In this document: piece after piece, positions 1 to 8,796 of the stretch
Layout of the letters: each line of letters starts with the position of its first letter
Numbering within the stretch: the stretch's first letter is position 1
Assembly (NCBI RefSeq): GCF_001426265.1
Contig: NZ_LMDG01000007.1
Span: 3,470 to 67,469 of the forward strand
Reading direction: 5' to 3'
DNA from: Rhizobium sp. Root1220
Lineage (GTDB): Bacteria > Pseudomonadota > Alphaproteobacteria > Rhizobiales > Rhizobiaceae
DNA: 64,000 nucleotides
Program-made: the position numbers and the translations under genes
Notes under the pieces: generated by a model
What the model saw: only the letters and a program-made list of their open reading frames with translations
What the model was told of the DNA's origin: nothing
Databases searched by the model: none

Positions 1-2
1 TT

Positions 3-293
3 GCCGTTCAACTTCTCCAAACCCTCCGCCGACTGATAGAGCCGGATATCGCTTCGCAAAAACAGCCGTTTCGGAGATGCCGCCAACGTCAATGTGCATG
101 GAAAATCGCGCTTACGAAGAACTCGCGCTTTTCTCTCGATGTCGACGATCAAGACCTTCCCGGCAATATCGAGACATGTGTCGACGAGCGGTTGCTGACC
201 TCCATCCGCAATGACGGTGTTTCACTTGTCTTTTCGGAATTTGAAAAACTGACTTTTCACTTTGGTGCGTTGCTTCCAAATGGCGCTGTTTAG
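3..293 (+). CDS. C-terminal part of an unknown protein, cut by the window edge
   Basis: This frame is open from the first bases of the window to a TAG at 291-293, about 96 codons without a stop. The last 60 or so residues have ordinary protein composition (for example SLDVDDQDLPGNIETCVDE), while the opposite-strand frames here look like low-complexity shadows. No start codon is needed because the gene would begin outside the window. It converges on the helicase gene that ends at 419. I do not recognise the family. An alternative is that the stretch is non-coding and open by chance in GC-rich DNA. Confidence 0.4.
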   Translation, partial: AVQLLQTLRRLIEPDIASQKQPFRRCRQRQCAWKIALTKNSRFSLDVDDQDLPGNIETCVDERLLTSIRNDGVSLVFSEFEKLTFHFGALLPNGAV

Positions 294-418
294 CCACAGC
301 TACTTTTCCAACCTGAAGCCCATTAGAAACGCTATCAGGGCCCTAGTCTGCTTTCAGCATCACCCACGAGAAAGACTTCGGTGGATGGAATGCACGAGCC
401 CACGCCAGAAACTGCAGC

Positions 419-3400
419 TCAGAGTAGCCTGTCGAGAGACTGGAAAACGCCCGCCTGCTTCCAGAGCTCGCGATTTCCGACCACATAAAGTGACTCCTTC
501 GCCCTTGTTACTGCAACGTTCAACAAATTGGGCCTGCCCCCTGCCCACCCTCGCGCACCGCGATGGGCGGCTTCCGGCGCGCCTAGCACGAAGATAACTG
601 CCTCCGCTTCTCTGCCCTGGACCGTGTGTACGGTGCCAATTCGCTCGCGAACCCAGCTATAAGGATCGTTGACCCAGCCTTCCAACATTCCGTCGCGCCG
701 CAGCAGCTCGCGCAGCCGATCCTGAACCACGACGAACGGCGTCACGATGTAGAGATTGGGAACGGATCCCGATGCCCTCAAGCGCCTCAAGCAGTCGACG
801 ACGACATCTCCCTCAGCTTGGCACCACTTGTCTTGCCCCCGGCCTTGCACGTCGATCCAACGTGACGGCCCGAGGCAATCACGGATAGCGGATGTACCTT
901 CTGGTTTCGCCTGAACCATGAGGTTCTCGTAGGCGATCGAATTTGAGATCGCGAACATCGGGTCGCTGCATCGGCGGTGTACAAGCAAAGGCACGCCCAC
1001 TTCTCGCGCCCCATACTTTGTCTCGAATGTGCCGAAATATTCGGTGGCGCTGTCGGCAAGCGTTTGCGCGGACGCGGCCGGGGCATTGAATAGGGACGGA
1101 TCGATTCCGAATCTAAGGCAGACGGCATCGGTTAGCCGATCGGGGAGCACAACAACCGGTTCGATCTGGATGGGATCGCCGACAACGACGGCTCGTTTGG
1201 TCCTCATAAGCGCGCCGACGGCGGCCTGTGGAAGGGCCTGCCCCGCCTCGTCAATGAGTAGCCACCCGAACTCCGCGGGACCGACTTTGCTGAACATCCG
1301 CGCGACCGAGGCAAAAGTCGTGGAAACCGCGGGAACGACTAGAAACAAGGTCGACCACAGATGCGGTATGAGCGCGTCCCGCTCCGGGCTTCCAAGCGAC
1401 CGCGTTCCGAACCCGTCCATCAGTACGTTAAGATTGTGCCGTATTGGCTTTGATGCCGCGGCGGCAAAGGCCTTGTGAACGGCCATCGCGGCCTCGAAAA
1501 GGTCGCTTCGAAGTCGCGCCGTCTCCTCGTTAAGCCACGGTGACGCTTTTTGTCGTTCGGCATGCCCTCGGGCAAAAAAGTCTGAAGTCACAAATGTCCC
1601 GCCGAACTCGGCCTGGAGAGACCGAAGGTCTTCCCTGCCCTGATCCAAGGCGGCCCGCTTTGTGGCCACGGTCGTCTGGATATTCCCAAAGGTGGCTACG
1701 GCTCCCGAGTAGGCGTCCTTCTTCGCGCTCGCTTCCTGATCTGCGCGAGCCAGATACTCCCTGGAACTCGCGAGTTCGGCTTGCGCAATGTCATTCGTGG
1801 CCTGCCAACTTCGCGCCTCTGCGCTGTTGAAAACCCGGCTCAAAATCCCTGGGCGACGGTCCATCGCGTTCTTCAGACGTCGCGCCGCCGCCCCCGATTG
1901 CTCGGCGGCGGTCCCCAACGCGGACTTCGCCCGATCGCTTTCAGCCTCTGCCATCTGTAGCGCGACCAGACTTGCCTGCAGCGCGGTTGCCAAGGCTTCT
2001 ATTTCTGTTTCCAACTTGGGAATTAGGGCCAGCAAATCGCTCGCTCTCTGGAGAGCGGCGAGCTTCACTTTCACGTCGGAACTGATTTTTCGAAACCGCG
2101 ACCGAGCTGTTTTCCATCTCTTGACAGCCTCGTCATGGTCGGACGGTGGCCGCTCCTCGACGATGATTTTTGGAAGGCGCTGGGTTGTCGTGCCGTCTTC
2201 TGCCTTCTCGATTATAACTTGGGAATTCCCACTAGCCTGTTGGAAATAGCGATGCATTCCCAACTCCTCATCCCACCAGAACTTCTGGCGGAATTCGCTA
2301 CGGTTACGGGCATTGCCCAACACCGCGGCAACCATGCCCCATGTGTCGCGCCCGAGGACATTGTCGGAAACGGATTTGAAATAGCCGGGCGTCGCCACCC
2401 CGTCGGCTACCGCCTCGACGCCGGGCAACTCCGCGCTGACGTTCTCGACGGCCTTGTTGTTTGACGACGAAACAACGATCTCATGTCCGCGCAGCGTCTC
2501 GCTGACACGGTAAAGGTGAACGAAGGCCTGCCCCTTCTTGATCCGCTGGCCGGAATTCTTGAACGCGTCTTCCGGATCATCGAAGCGGATCATTGCTTCC
2601 GCCCGCTTCGTAACGACGCTAGCGATCACATCACGCAGCAGCGTAGTCTTGCCAGTGCCCGGCGGACCGTTGACGGCAAGAATGCCCTCGTGCTCGAGGT
2701 CACGATGGGCGAGATTTACCGCACACTGCTGGAGCAAAGCCAACGGATGGCGTCCTGGCGCTGGCCACGAAGACATCGGAAAGAGCTTGGGTTGAAGCGC
2801 CTCTGCCAACGCCCCTTGGTCGAACATCAGGTTTTTACGATAGCGAGGCTTGGCGATCTGAAGATATCGCTCGAGCGCGTGCGGTGCATCGCCGGTGCCT
2901 ACAAGAGCCCCGGCTGTTGCGAGATCACCGAGGAAAAACGAGTTCAGCAGCACCGCTTCAGGCGGGTCAGGAAATTTGTAGTACTGATATGAGCGCAAGA
3001 CGATCGAAGGCGGCTTGGCGAACTCCGCGCCAAGACCTATCCGTTGCGTCAACCACTGATACCCGGAGGCCATGACTTCACGTGTCAGCGGAAGCGGGTT
3101 TCCATCCTTGTCTTCCCTCGAGAGCTTCGCCAGAAGGCCCTCAAGGAGACCGCGCTCGACCTCCGGCCATCTCTTCAAGTCCCCGAGCTTGCCCGAAAGA
3201 GCCACGGGGACACCCCACCCGAAGCTTGAGATAGCGATCGGATCAGCATCGACCAGCCTTCCTTCGCGATCGACCATGATCGTTGCCAACACGGCCGCTC
3301 CGGAAGCCGCGGGCCTCTCATCCCGAGTGTCGGTGTAGGCCGCGAGCAGCGCGCCGACAGCTTTTTCCATGTCAACCGTCCCAAGAATGACCTGGTAATA

Positions 3401-4000
3401 GAGCCGTTGATTGGGCCGGCTCTTTTCGCCGCCATTCTCCCAGGGAAGCGGTTTGTCAACGATGCTGGCAACTCTAACGCGCTCGCCACCCACCATATCC
3501 TCGGGCCGCCGGAAGGTCGGCGGCGACAATACCTCCATCGCCGTCCAAGCGGACAGGACGCTTTGGGGATCATTCGAAATCGGAATGTTGTCGCCGCGGT
3601 CAAACAGGGACGCCGCTGTCGCTACGACGTCGTTCTCGACCATATCCGCGTGCGCGCCCCCGGCCTCACCGGAGGTGAATGGGTCATCGATGCGATCCTC
3701 GCGCGTTGCTGGCGGGACGACAATTGGACTGGGATCATTTGATGGGGCAGCGTCAGGCACCGCTTCCGCGGATTCGGAACGCACCTTGGGTGGCTCGGGC
3801 TTTCTTGACGTCGTTGGTCTGCCCTTTGGCAGAGCACCGAGACTGGCCACGGCGCGAGCTTGAAGGGCTTTTGCTCGCTGGGTCTCGCGCTTCTTCAGCT
3901 CGGCAACCAGTGTGTTGAGGAACGTACGATCGTCGCGCTTCTCGTCGAATAGTCGTTCGAGTTCCGCGATGCTCGAATTGAAATACGGCCTCCTGTTCAT
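419..4000 (-). CDS. Large UPF1-like SF1 helicase with inserted coiled coil
   Basis: A 1193-residue DNA/RNA helicase of superfamily 1. Visible motifs are Walker A GPPGTGKTT (about 444-452), Walker B LLIDEAGQA (914-922), motif III VVGDPIQIEP (939-948), VHRR (1007-1010), TVHTVQGRE (1123-1131) and motif VI NVAVTRAKE (1161-1169). The DEAG box and the QGRE/VTRAKE motifs fit the UPF1/DNA2-like branch. An Ala/Glu/Arg-rich stretch at about 640-800, between the two RecA halves, is predicted coiled coil. The first 440 residues match no domain I know; residues 40-130 look disordered. It starts 9 bp after the secreted protease gene, so the two are probably co-transcribed. Such helicases are frequent in defence islands, but the role here is inferred. 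The ATG has no strong ribosome binding site, consistent with translational coupling. Confidence 0.85.
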   Translation of the reverse strand: MNRRPYFNSSIAELERLFDEKRDDRTFLNTLVAELKKRETQRAKALQARAVASLGALPKGRPTTSRKPEPPKVRSESAEAVPDAAPSNDPSPIVVPPATREDRIDDPFTSGEAGGAHADMVENDVVATAASLFDRGDNIPISNDPQSVLSAWTAMEVLSPPTFRRPEDMVGGERVRVASIVDKPLPWENGGEKSRPNQRLYYQVILGTVDMEKAVGALLAAYTDTRDERPAASGAAVLATIMVDREGRLVDADPIAISSFGWGVPVALSGKLGDLKRWPEVERGLLEGLLAKLSREDKDGNPLPLTREVMASGYQWLTQRIGLGAEFAKPPSIVLRSYQYYKFPDPPEAVLLNSFFLGDLATAGALVGTGDAPHALERYLQIAKPRYRKNLMFDQGALAEALQPKLFPMSSWPAPGRHPLALLQQCAVNLAHRDLEHEGILAVNGPPGTGKTTLLRDVIASVVTKRAEAMIRFDDPEDAFKNSGQRIKKGQAFVHLYRVSETLRGHEIVVSSSNNKAVENVSAELPGVEAVADGVATPGYFKSVSDNVLGRDTWGMVAAVLGNARNRSEFRQKFWWDEELGMHRYFQQASGNSQVIIEKAEDGTTTQRLPKIIVEERPPSDHDEAVKRWKTARSRFRKISSDVKVKLAALQRASDLLALIPKLETEIEALATALQASLVALQMAEAESDRAKSALGTAAEQSGAAARRLKNAMDRRPGILSRVFNSAEARSWQATNDIAQAELASSREYLARADQEASAKKDAYSGAVATFGNIQTTVATKRAALDQGREDLRSLQAEFGGTFVTSDFFARGHAERQKASPWLNEETARLRSDLFEAAMAVHKAFAAAASKPIRHNLNVLMDGFGTRSLGSPERDALIPHLWSTLFLVVPAVSTTFASVARMFSKVGPAEFGWLLIDEAGQALPQAAVGALMRTKRAVVVGDPIQIEPVVVLPDRLTDAVCLRFGIDPSLFNAPAASAQTLADSATEYFGTFETKYGAREVGVPLLVHRRCSDPMFAISNSIAYENLMVQAKPEGTSAIRDCLGPSRWIDVQGRGQDKWCQAEGDVVVDCLRRLRASGSVPNLYIVTPFVVVQDRLRELLRRDGMLEGWVNDPYSWVRERIGTVHTVQGREAEAVIFVLGAPEAAHRGARGWAGGRPNLLNVAVTRAKESLYVVGNRELWKQAGVFQSLDRLL

Positions 4001-4009
4001 AGCTAAAGT

Positions 4010-5218
4010 CTACTTCACACCCAATTCGACGCCCTTTGCAGCGCGCGGTTTCCCAAGTGCGTCCTTCAACCAGCATTCTGACTTCTTTGGAACGTATGAA
4101 AACGCCTTGCAGGAGTTGTCCCCAATGCATGCTGTGAAGCACTGCAGATAGTTGCTACCCCTCAGACGCTTGTAGTCTCCACCTGGCAGGTCCATCCCGG
4201 AATAGCTGGTGAAGTCAGACACTATGACGTCGGCCGCCTTGCTCGATGCATACGACGCGACGGCGTCACCGTTCCTGATCAAGGCGACGACATTGTTCTT
4301 GAGGAAGCAGACGCCGTATTTGGTGTTGTAGGTGATAGCCTTGCACTGACCGTCGCCTTCGCAGGTCACATGGCATTCCGAGAACGACACGTCTTTCACC
4401 GCGCGGTAGTCGAAACCGATCGCGTCATAGCCACGAGCGTCTATCAAGGAAGCAGTAATCGACGGTTGGGGCGAACTCGTGGGCATCTCCGCGGGTTTGA
4501 CCGAGGCTTCGGCATCTGGCTTCCCGTAACAAAGAACCTGGAAGACCGAGGGAGTGATCTTGTCGGCCAAATCCGCCGTTGTCAGCGCCGGCTGTTCCTT
4601 GTCGACGTCGCCCGACTGGGCCGAGATGCCCTGGGACTGCAAAAAGAGGTCAGCGACCGATGCTCGAATGGCGAAATTCACGTTTTGAGCCGTGATCCCG
4701 ATCGCATCAGCGGTTTGCTTAGAAAGGGTGGCACTGGTGATACCCATTAGAAATCCTGCCCGATCCACGACAGGGCCACCCGAATTACCCGGCTGGATCG
4801 GCGTCGAAATCTGGAGATACCTAGTGTCATTCCGTAGCCCAGCGAGCGCATTGACGTTGCCCGTCGTGACCTTCACGGAATCTGCGAGCAGTGTCGCAAG
4901 CGGATACCCGATGGCGACGAGGTCTTCGCCGAGCCGCGTCGGGGCGCGACGGAACACGATCGGTTTCAAAGGTTCCGGGCTTGCGATCTTCAGCAAGGCA
5001 AGATCGTTGGTCTCGTCAACACGAGGATCGGAGGCATCCCCTTTTCCTTTGACTTCAATCCTCTGGCACCCCTCGACCACATGGGCATTGGTCATAAGCC
5101 ACCCATCGGGCGTCACGGCAAAACCCGTGCCCGAAGACGTGGGGCTCTCTGCGAGGCAATTGAAACCGAAGGATGCCGAGAAAACGGCGGCGAGAAGGAC
5201 GCGAGACGCTGCTGACAT
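4010..5218 (-). CDS. Secreted trypsin-like serine protease with two PAN/apple modules
   Basis: A 402-residue protein with an N-terminal signal peptide (hydrophobic core at about 6-20, cleavage near LA-ES). The S1C-like catalytic triad is visible: His46 in TNAHVV, Asp72 in ETNDLALL and Ser146 in QPGNSGGP. There is no PDZ domain, unlike HtrA/DegP. The C-terminal half carries two cysteine-rich PAN/apple-type modules at about 263-322 and 337-388, each with the spacing expected for internal disulphides, which supports a periplasmic location. The segment between His and Asp is shorter than in typical DegP proteins. The start is preceded by GGGGA at suitable spacing. It lies directly upstream of the cytoplasmic helicase gene, an odd pairing for a secreted protease. 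Family assignment is firm; substrate unknown. Confidence 0.85.
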   Translation of the reverse strand: MSAASRVLLAAVFSASFGFNCLAESPTSSGTGFAVTPDGWLMTNAHVVEGCQRIEVKGKGDASDPRVDETNDLALLKIASPEPLKPIVFRRAPTRLGEDLVAIGYPLATLLADSVKVTTGNVNALAGLRNDTRYLQISTPIQPGNSGGPVVDRAGFLMGITSATLSKQTADAIGITAQNVNFAIRASVADLFLQSQGISAQSGDVDKEQPALTTADLADKITPSVFQVLCYGKPDAEASVKPAEMPTSSPQPSITASLIDARGYDAIGFDYRAVKDVSFSECHVTCEGDGQCKAITYNTKYGVCFLKNNVVALIRNGDAVASYASSKAADVIVSDFTSYSGMDLPGGDYKRLRGSNYLQCFTACIGDNSCKAFSYVPKKSECWLKDALGKPRAAKGVELGVK

Positions 5219-5318
5219 TGGATTTTCCCCAGATGCCAGACAGTAAAACCCTTACGCAAAACTGCGCAACCCAGTATTGAAACTAGCGTTAAATTCCGAC
5301 GGTTATTCAAAACGTGCA

Positions 5319-5360
5319 ATGACGGGATCACGCCATTGGTCGCCCGCCGGCACCCGTCAT
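5319..5360 (-). terminator. Inverted repeat after the Mrr/117-residue gene pair
   Basis: Perfect 8-bp arms (ATGACGGG at 5319-5326 and CCCGTCAT at 5353-5360) flank a 26-nt GC-rich loop, 8 bp beyond the stop of the 117-residue gene on the minus strand. A short T-rich stretch follows. It could end transcription partly or act as an operator for the protease-helicase pair downstream. Confidence 0.35.
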
Positions 5361-5367
5361 CTCTAAG

Positions 5368-5721
5368 CTATCGTCGGCTCTTTCCACGTCGTCGATCCAA
5401 ATCCTCGATCGCCGTTGCAATCCGAGGATCATCCAGTGGTCGCAGGTCGGCGAAAGCCGCCCAGTCAGGCGGGCTGACCGATCTCCAGGTCTTGTAGGTG
5501 CCAGGCGCTGGAACAGCAGCGAGCACGTCTTTGGGCGCGCCGTCGTGACCGTAGACGTCCATCAGCATCGACGGATTTCCGAAGTAGGGAGGCGCGGCGG
5601 TGAACGCCCCTGCCCCGACCACCCGTGCTACGGTGTTTCCCCAAGTCGTGCGCCGAATCCAAAAACCCGGGCCGCCAGCCTCCTTGTACATCTCGAACAC
5701 GTTCGAAGGACCGTCAGCCAC
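5368..5721 (-). CDS. Small hypothetical protein behind the Mrr nuclease
   Basis: A 117-residue protein of unknown family, rich in Gly, Pro and Trp in its middle part, with no signal peptide or membrane segment. I chose the GTG start at 5721 because an AGGAGAGG ribosome binding site lies about 10 bp upstream and overlaps the stop codon of the Mrr-type gene, 15 bp away. That arrangement makes translation with the nuclease likely. It could be a small accessory or immunity partner of the nuclease, but nothing in the sequence shows this. Confidence 0.6.
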   Translation of the reverse strand: MADGPSNVFEMYKEAGGPGFWIRRTTWGNTVARVVGAGAFTAAPPYFGNPSMLMDVYGHDGAPKDVLAAVPAPGTYKTWRSVSPPDWAAFADLRPLDDPRIATAIEDLDRRRGKSRR

Positions 5722-5736
5722 AACGATCGCCCTCTC

Positions 5737-7458
5737 CTAGTTGAACTCTCGGAGGTTCAGGTCCTTGCGGGCTTCGCGCAAATCGATCTTCGCCTGGATG
5801 CCATGCTTCGCAAGAAGATGAAGCAGGTTTGCTCCGGAAATGAGAGTAATCGGCTTGCCCGAGGCGAACTTGTGAGCGTCCGGGCCATAATCGGCCGTCG
5901 TTACGAGAAGCCCCTTCGAGGCACCTTCATTCAGGACGGTCCCGTAGAGATCGCGGACCGCTGAAACGCCGACGGTTCGCGTGTAGCGTTTGGCCTGGAT
6001 CACGATTTTGCCACCGCTGATCGGATCGGGATCGAAAGCGATCGCATCCACGCCGCCATCGTTGCTCGCCTGCGTGACGCGAACCTCGCCTCCCCGCGAT
6101 GCAAATTCCTTTTCGAAAAGTTCGCGAACCAGGTGCTCGAAATCCTCCCAGCTCATGGAAGCCAGGTTTGTTTCGTTGCTGACCGCATCGACCGTCGCTC
6201 GGCCCTCCACGAAGCGCCTGTCGTTTCGATCCATCTGCATTACCGGAGGGATGGGTGCGAGCGCCGACAATGTGGAAGCTGAGACGCCCTTCAGGCTCTT
6301 GAAGCAGCTCTTGGGATCGACGCGTGAGAGATCGATAGCCATGAATTCGCCTCTACCCACGAGCACGGACATGATGCAAGCGCGGACGTCCTTCCCTGTG
6401 CTGCGGTCGACATATGTCGAGAAGCCGTTGAATAGTACGCGCTCGATGTTTCCGAATTCGTCGGCTTCGAGGAGTTCGTGGATCGTACGTAGACATATCT
6501 GGTAGCAGGCGGAATCGAAATTTGCCTTCTGCTCCTTCTCGGTGATGCAGGTTTCCTTCATCTCCCCTGTTGCCTGAATGAAGCGGACTGCTTTGAGCCG
6601 CGGCATGTTATCCGGCGACGGCAGTTCGTACTCCACCATCAACGTCTTGTCGGCAGTCAGGTAGTCTATGGAAAACGACTGCTCGAAAAGGTCGCCGTAA
6701 TCCGAATTGTCGAGGACCAGGGACGCATGCTCGATAACGGCTTGCTGATCGCCGGCTGGCACTGCCTTGGAAAGAGCGTCCACCTTGGCGTTCGCGAATG
6801 CCTGATTGTCGATGAAGTCCTGCTTGAGTTGGGCCTGCTGCCGCTCGAAAACACGCTTTCTGTCACCCCACTCGATCAACCGACGATCAACGCTCTCTTG
6901 GTCAGCGATATCCTTGGCCTTCCATTCCGCGTGAGTTCGCTCGAAAGCCTCGTAGGCGTCAGCGAGGATGATCTTCTTACGCCCGAAAAGCCCTTGGAAA
7001 AATCCGATCCGAGGAGGCTGGAAGACCGGCTCGTCGTAGCGCATCCGATCAGGCTTGTTCTCCGTGAACCATTTCGTCTGCTTCCATTCCGAGAAATCCT
7101 TGAGGCTTTCCCAGTTGACGCGGTCGTCCACACGAAGGGTATGGGCCAAGATCGTCGACAACGCATCGATCTTGAGCCCCGCGTCGATAGTGGCTTGGTC
7201 CGCGGCGTCCTTGCCTGCGAGTAAAGCGGACTTTCTCAGGTGTTCTGCGTAACGCTTGTCCCAGTCGGACATCAACGCGTCGACCTTGCTCTGGAGCATG
7301 AAGAGCTCCGCCGCGCTGACCTCCTTGTGGAGATCAAGGACCTTGTGCCTGAAGTCGATGGAATACCGAAGGATACGTTGTCCGTTGGCGCTGTATTTGG
7401 CACGGAGCTCGCCCCCCGCGATAGTCTTTAGGTTCGTAGAAGAATAATTGATTGTCAC
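5737..7458 (-). CDS. Mrr-type restriction endonuclease-like protein
   Basis: A 573-residue protein whose last 139 residues form an Mrr_cat domain of the PD-(D/E)xK nuclease fold: MSWEDFEHLV opens the domain, the catalytic Asp is in GGVDAIAF (about 471) and the QxK motif is VIQAKR (488-490). Mrr proteins are type IV restriction enzymes or DNA-targeting effectors. The N-terminal 430 residues contain charged helical stretches (about 60-260) and are unknown to me; they may sense or bind a target. The frame is open further upstream, but I chose the GTG at 7458: GGAGG sits about 5 bp before it, and the upstream extension is Arg/Leu-rich and poorly protein-like. Divergent from the ClpP-like gene; 15 bp upstream of the 117-residue gene. 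Confidence 0.8.
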   Translation of the reverse strand: MTINYSSTNLKTIAGGELRAKYSANGQRILRYSIDFRHKVLDLHKEVSAAELFMLQSKVDALMSDWDKRYAEHLRKSALLAGKDAADQATIDAGLKIDALSTILAHTLRVDDRVNWESLKDFSEWKQTKWFTENKPDRMRYDEPVFQPPRIGFFQGLFGRKKIILADAYEAFERTHAEWKAKDIADQESVDRRLIEWGDRKRVFERQQAQLKQDFIDNQAFANAKVDALSKAVPAGDQQAVIEHASLVLDNSDYGDLFEQSFSIDYLTADKTLMVEYELPSPDNMPRLKAVRFIQATGEMKETCITEKEQKANFDSACYQICLRTIHELLEADEFGNIERVLFNGFSTYVDRSTGKDVRACIMSVLVGRGEFMAIDLSRVDPKSCFKSLKGVSASTLSALAPIPPVMQMDRNDRRFVEGRATVDAVSNETNLASMSWEDFEHLVRELFEKEFASRGGEVRVTQASNDGGVDAIAFDPDPISGGKIVIQAKRYTRTVGVSAVRDLYGTVLNEGASKGLLVTTADYGPDAHKFASGKPITLISGANLLHLLAKHGIQAKIDLREARKDLNLREFN

Positions 7459-7714
7459 GTCCGCCTCCAGCCTCACTCGCAAACTGCTACACCTGAGATT
7501 GCGGCGCAAGCGTCGTCCAGCGGCAATTTTTGGTATCGGCCGAACTAGCGACAGATTTCTACAGATGGAAAAGGCAAGGCAAATTCGTCGGCAAACTTTC
7601 GTGAGAAGAGTGGCCACCTCACGCGCGTCCAGCGGAGAGACAAACAGTTACGGCAATGACTTGATCAAGGCGGCTTCCAATGCTCAAAAGCTTCGAGCAC
7701 GCCGGGGGAAATTC

Positions 7715-8620
7715 ATGCACCGCTATATCTTTCTCGCTCTCATGGGCTGGGCGCTCCCGACTTCGGCCGCCGATGTCGTTCGACAGCCGGGTCAAAACGG
7801 GATCGACATCGTTTCCGTTCGGGGAACCTTCAACGAAGGCGACGACGCGCTATTCAGGAAGTTGGCTGCGACCATCGACCGGGCCTTGGTCGTCTTGGAT
7901 AGCGGCGGCGGCAATCTTCGAGCTGGCCTCGAAATCGGCAGAGCTATCAGACTCCGTGGCTTCGCGACGGCAGTCCCGCCGACCACGCTCTGCGCTTCCG
8001 CCTGTGCTCTCGCCTGGCTTGCGGGATCACCCCGTCTCCTCGACCCGACATCCAAGCTCGGGTTCCATGCGGCCTACCGAATTGTGGACGGCAAGGCCTC
8101 CGAGTCCGGATCGGCGAATGCGGTCGTCGGGGCTTACCTCAATCAGCTCGGGATGAGCGAGAAAGCCGTCATCTACGTAACGTCCGCTCCACCCGAAGGC
8201 ATTGAATGGCTGACTTCGGACACGGCTGATCAAGTCGGCATATCGTTCGAAGCCAATAATGCACAAGCGCCCGCCATCCAGCAGCAATCGACGCCGGAAC
8301 CGCACGACCCGATGTCGGCTGTCGCGACATTCTACTCCTCACTAGCAAGCGCCGACGGCGAAGCGGCGGCCTCACTCGTTGTCCCCGAGAAACGCGGAAA
8401 AGGCCCGTTCAACGAAGCCTCGATCCATGCGTTCTTTGGTTCGATGTCGGCTCCGCTGAAGTTGACGGGGACTACGCTACGCGGCGACAATCAGGTCCGA
8501 GTCTCCTACACCTACGAGACCGACAAGGGCCGCCGATGCCAAGGACGCGCAGACGTCGAAACGGTCTATCTCTACGGCCGCACGCTGATTTCGCGTATCA
8601 AGGCCTTGGACGGCTGCTGA
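7715..8620 (+). CDS. Periplasmic ClpP/crotonase-fold protein (COG3904-like)
   Basis: A 301-residue protein with a signal peptide (residues 1-18, ending TSA-AD). The core resembles the ClpP-like periplasmic family: LDSGGGNL (61-68) supplies a glycine-rich oxyanion loop, Ser95 in CASACALAWLAG is the expected nucleophile, and His118 in LGFHAAY is a plausible base. The C-terminal 130 residues form a separate domain of unknown type with a likely role in binding. The open frame extends upstream, but the ATG at 7715 has GGGGGA before it and makes a clean signal peptide. Role unknown; these proteins are predicted periplasmic proteases or pseudo-proteases. It is the second exported protease-like gene in this island. 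Confidence 0.7.
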   Translation: MHRYIFLALMGWALPTSAADVVRQPGQNGIDIVSVRGTFNEGDDALFRKLAATIDRALVVLDSGGGNLRAGLEIGRAIRLRGFATAVPPTTLCASACALAWLAGSPRLLDPTSKLGFHAAYRIVDGKASESGSANAVVGAYLNQLGMSEKAVIYVTSAPPEGIEWLTSDTADQVGISFEANNAQAPAIQQQSTPEPHDPMSAVATFYSSLASADGEAAASLVVPEKRGKGPFNEASIHAFFGSMSAPLKLTGTTLRGDNQVRVSYTYETDKGRRCQGRADVETVYLYGRTLISRIKALDGC

Positions 8621-8796
8621 GGAACGCGCCGGCGCGCTTTCCATGGCGGATAGAACTTTGCCAAGTCTAAGAGGGTCGCTCTGCGCGATCAGCAAAATCG
8701 CCCGTAGCGATTTTCACCCCTTGCAGCCAGTCGAAATCCACGGAACACTTTATCCAGAAGCCGCTCGCGGCAATCACCCGATCAATCACGATCCGA

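Noticed and set aside
112..297. Minus-strand 61-codon frame at the left edge
   Set aside because: Composition is Arg/His/Ser-rich and it is antisense to a more protein-like open frame.
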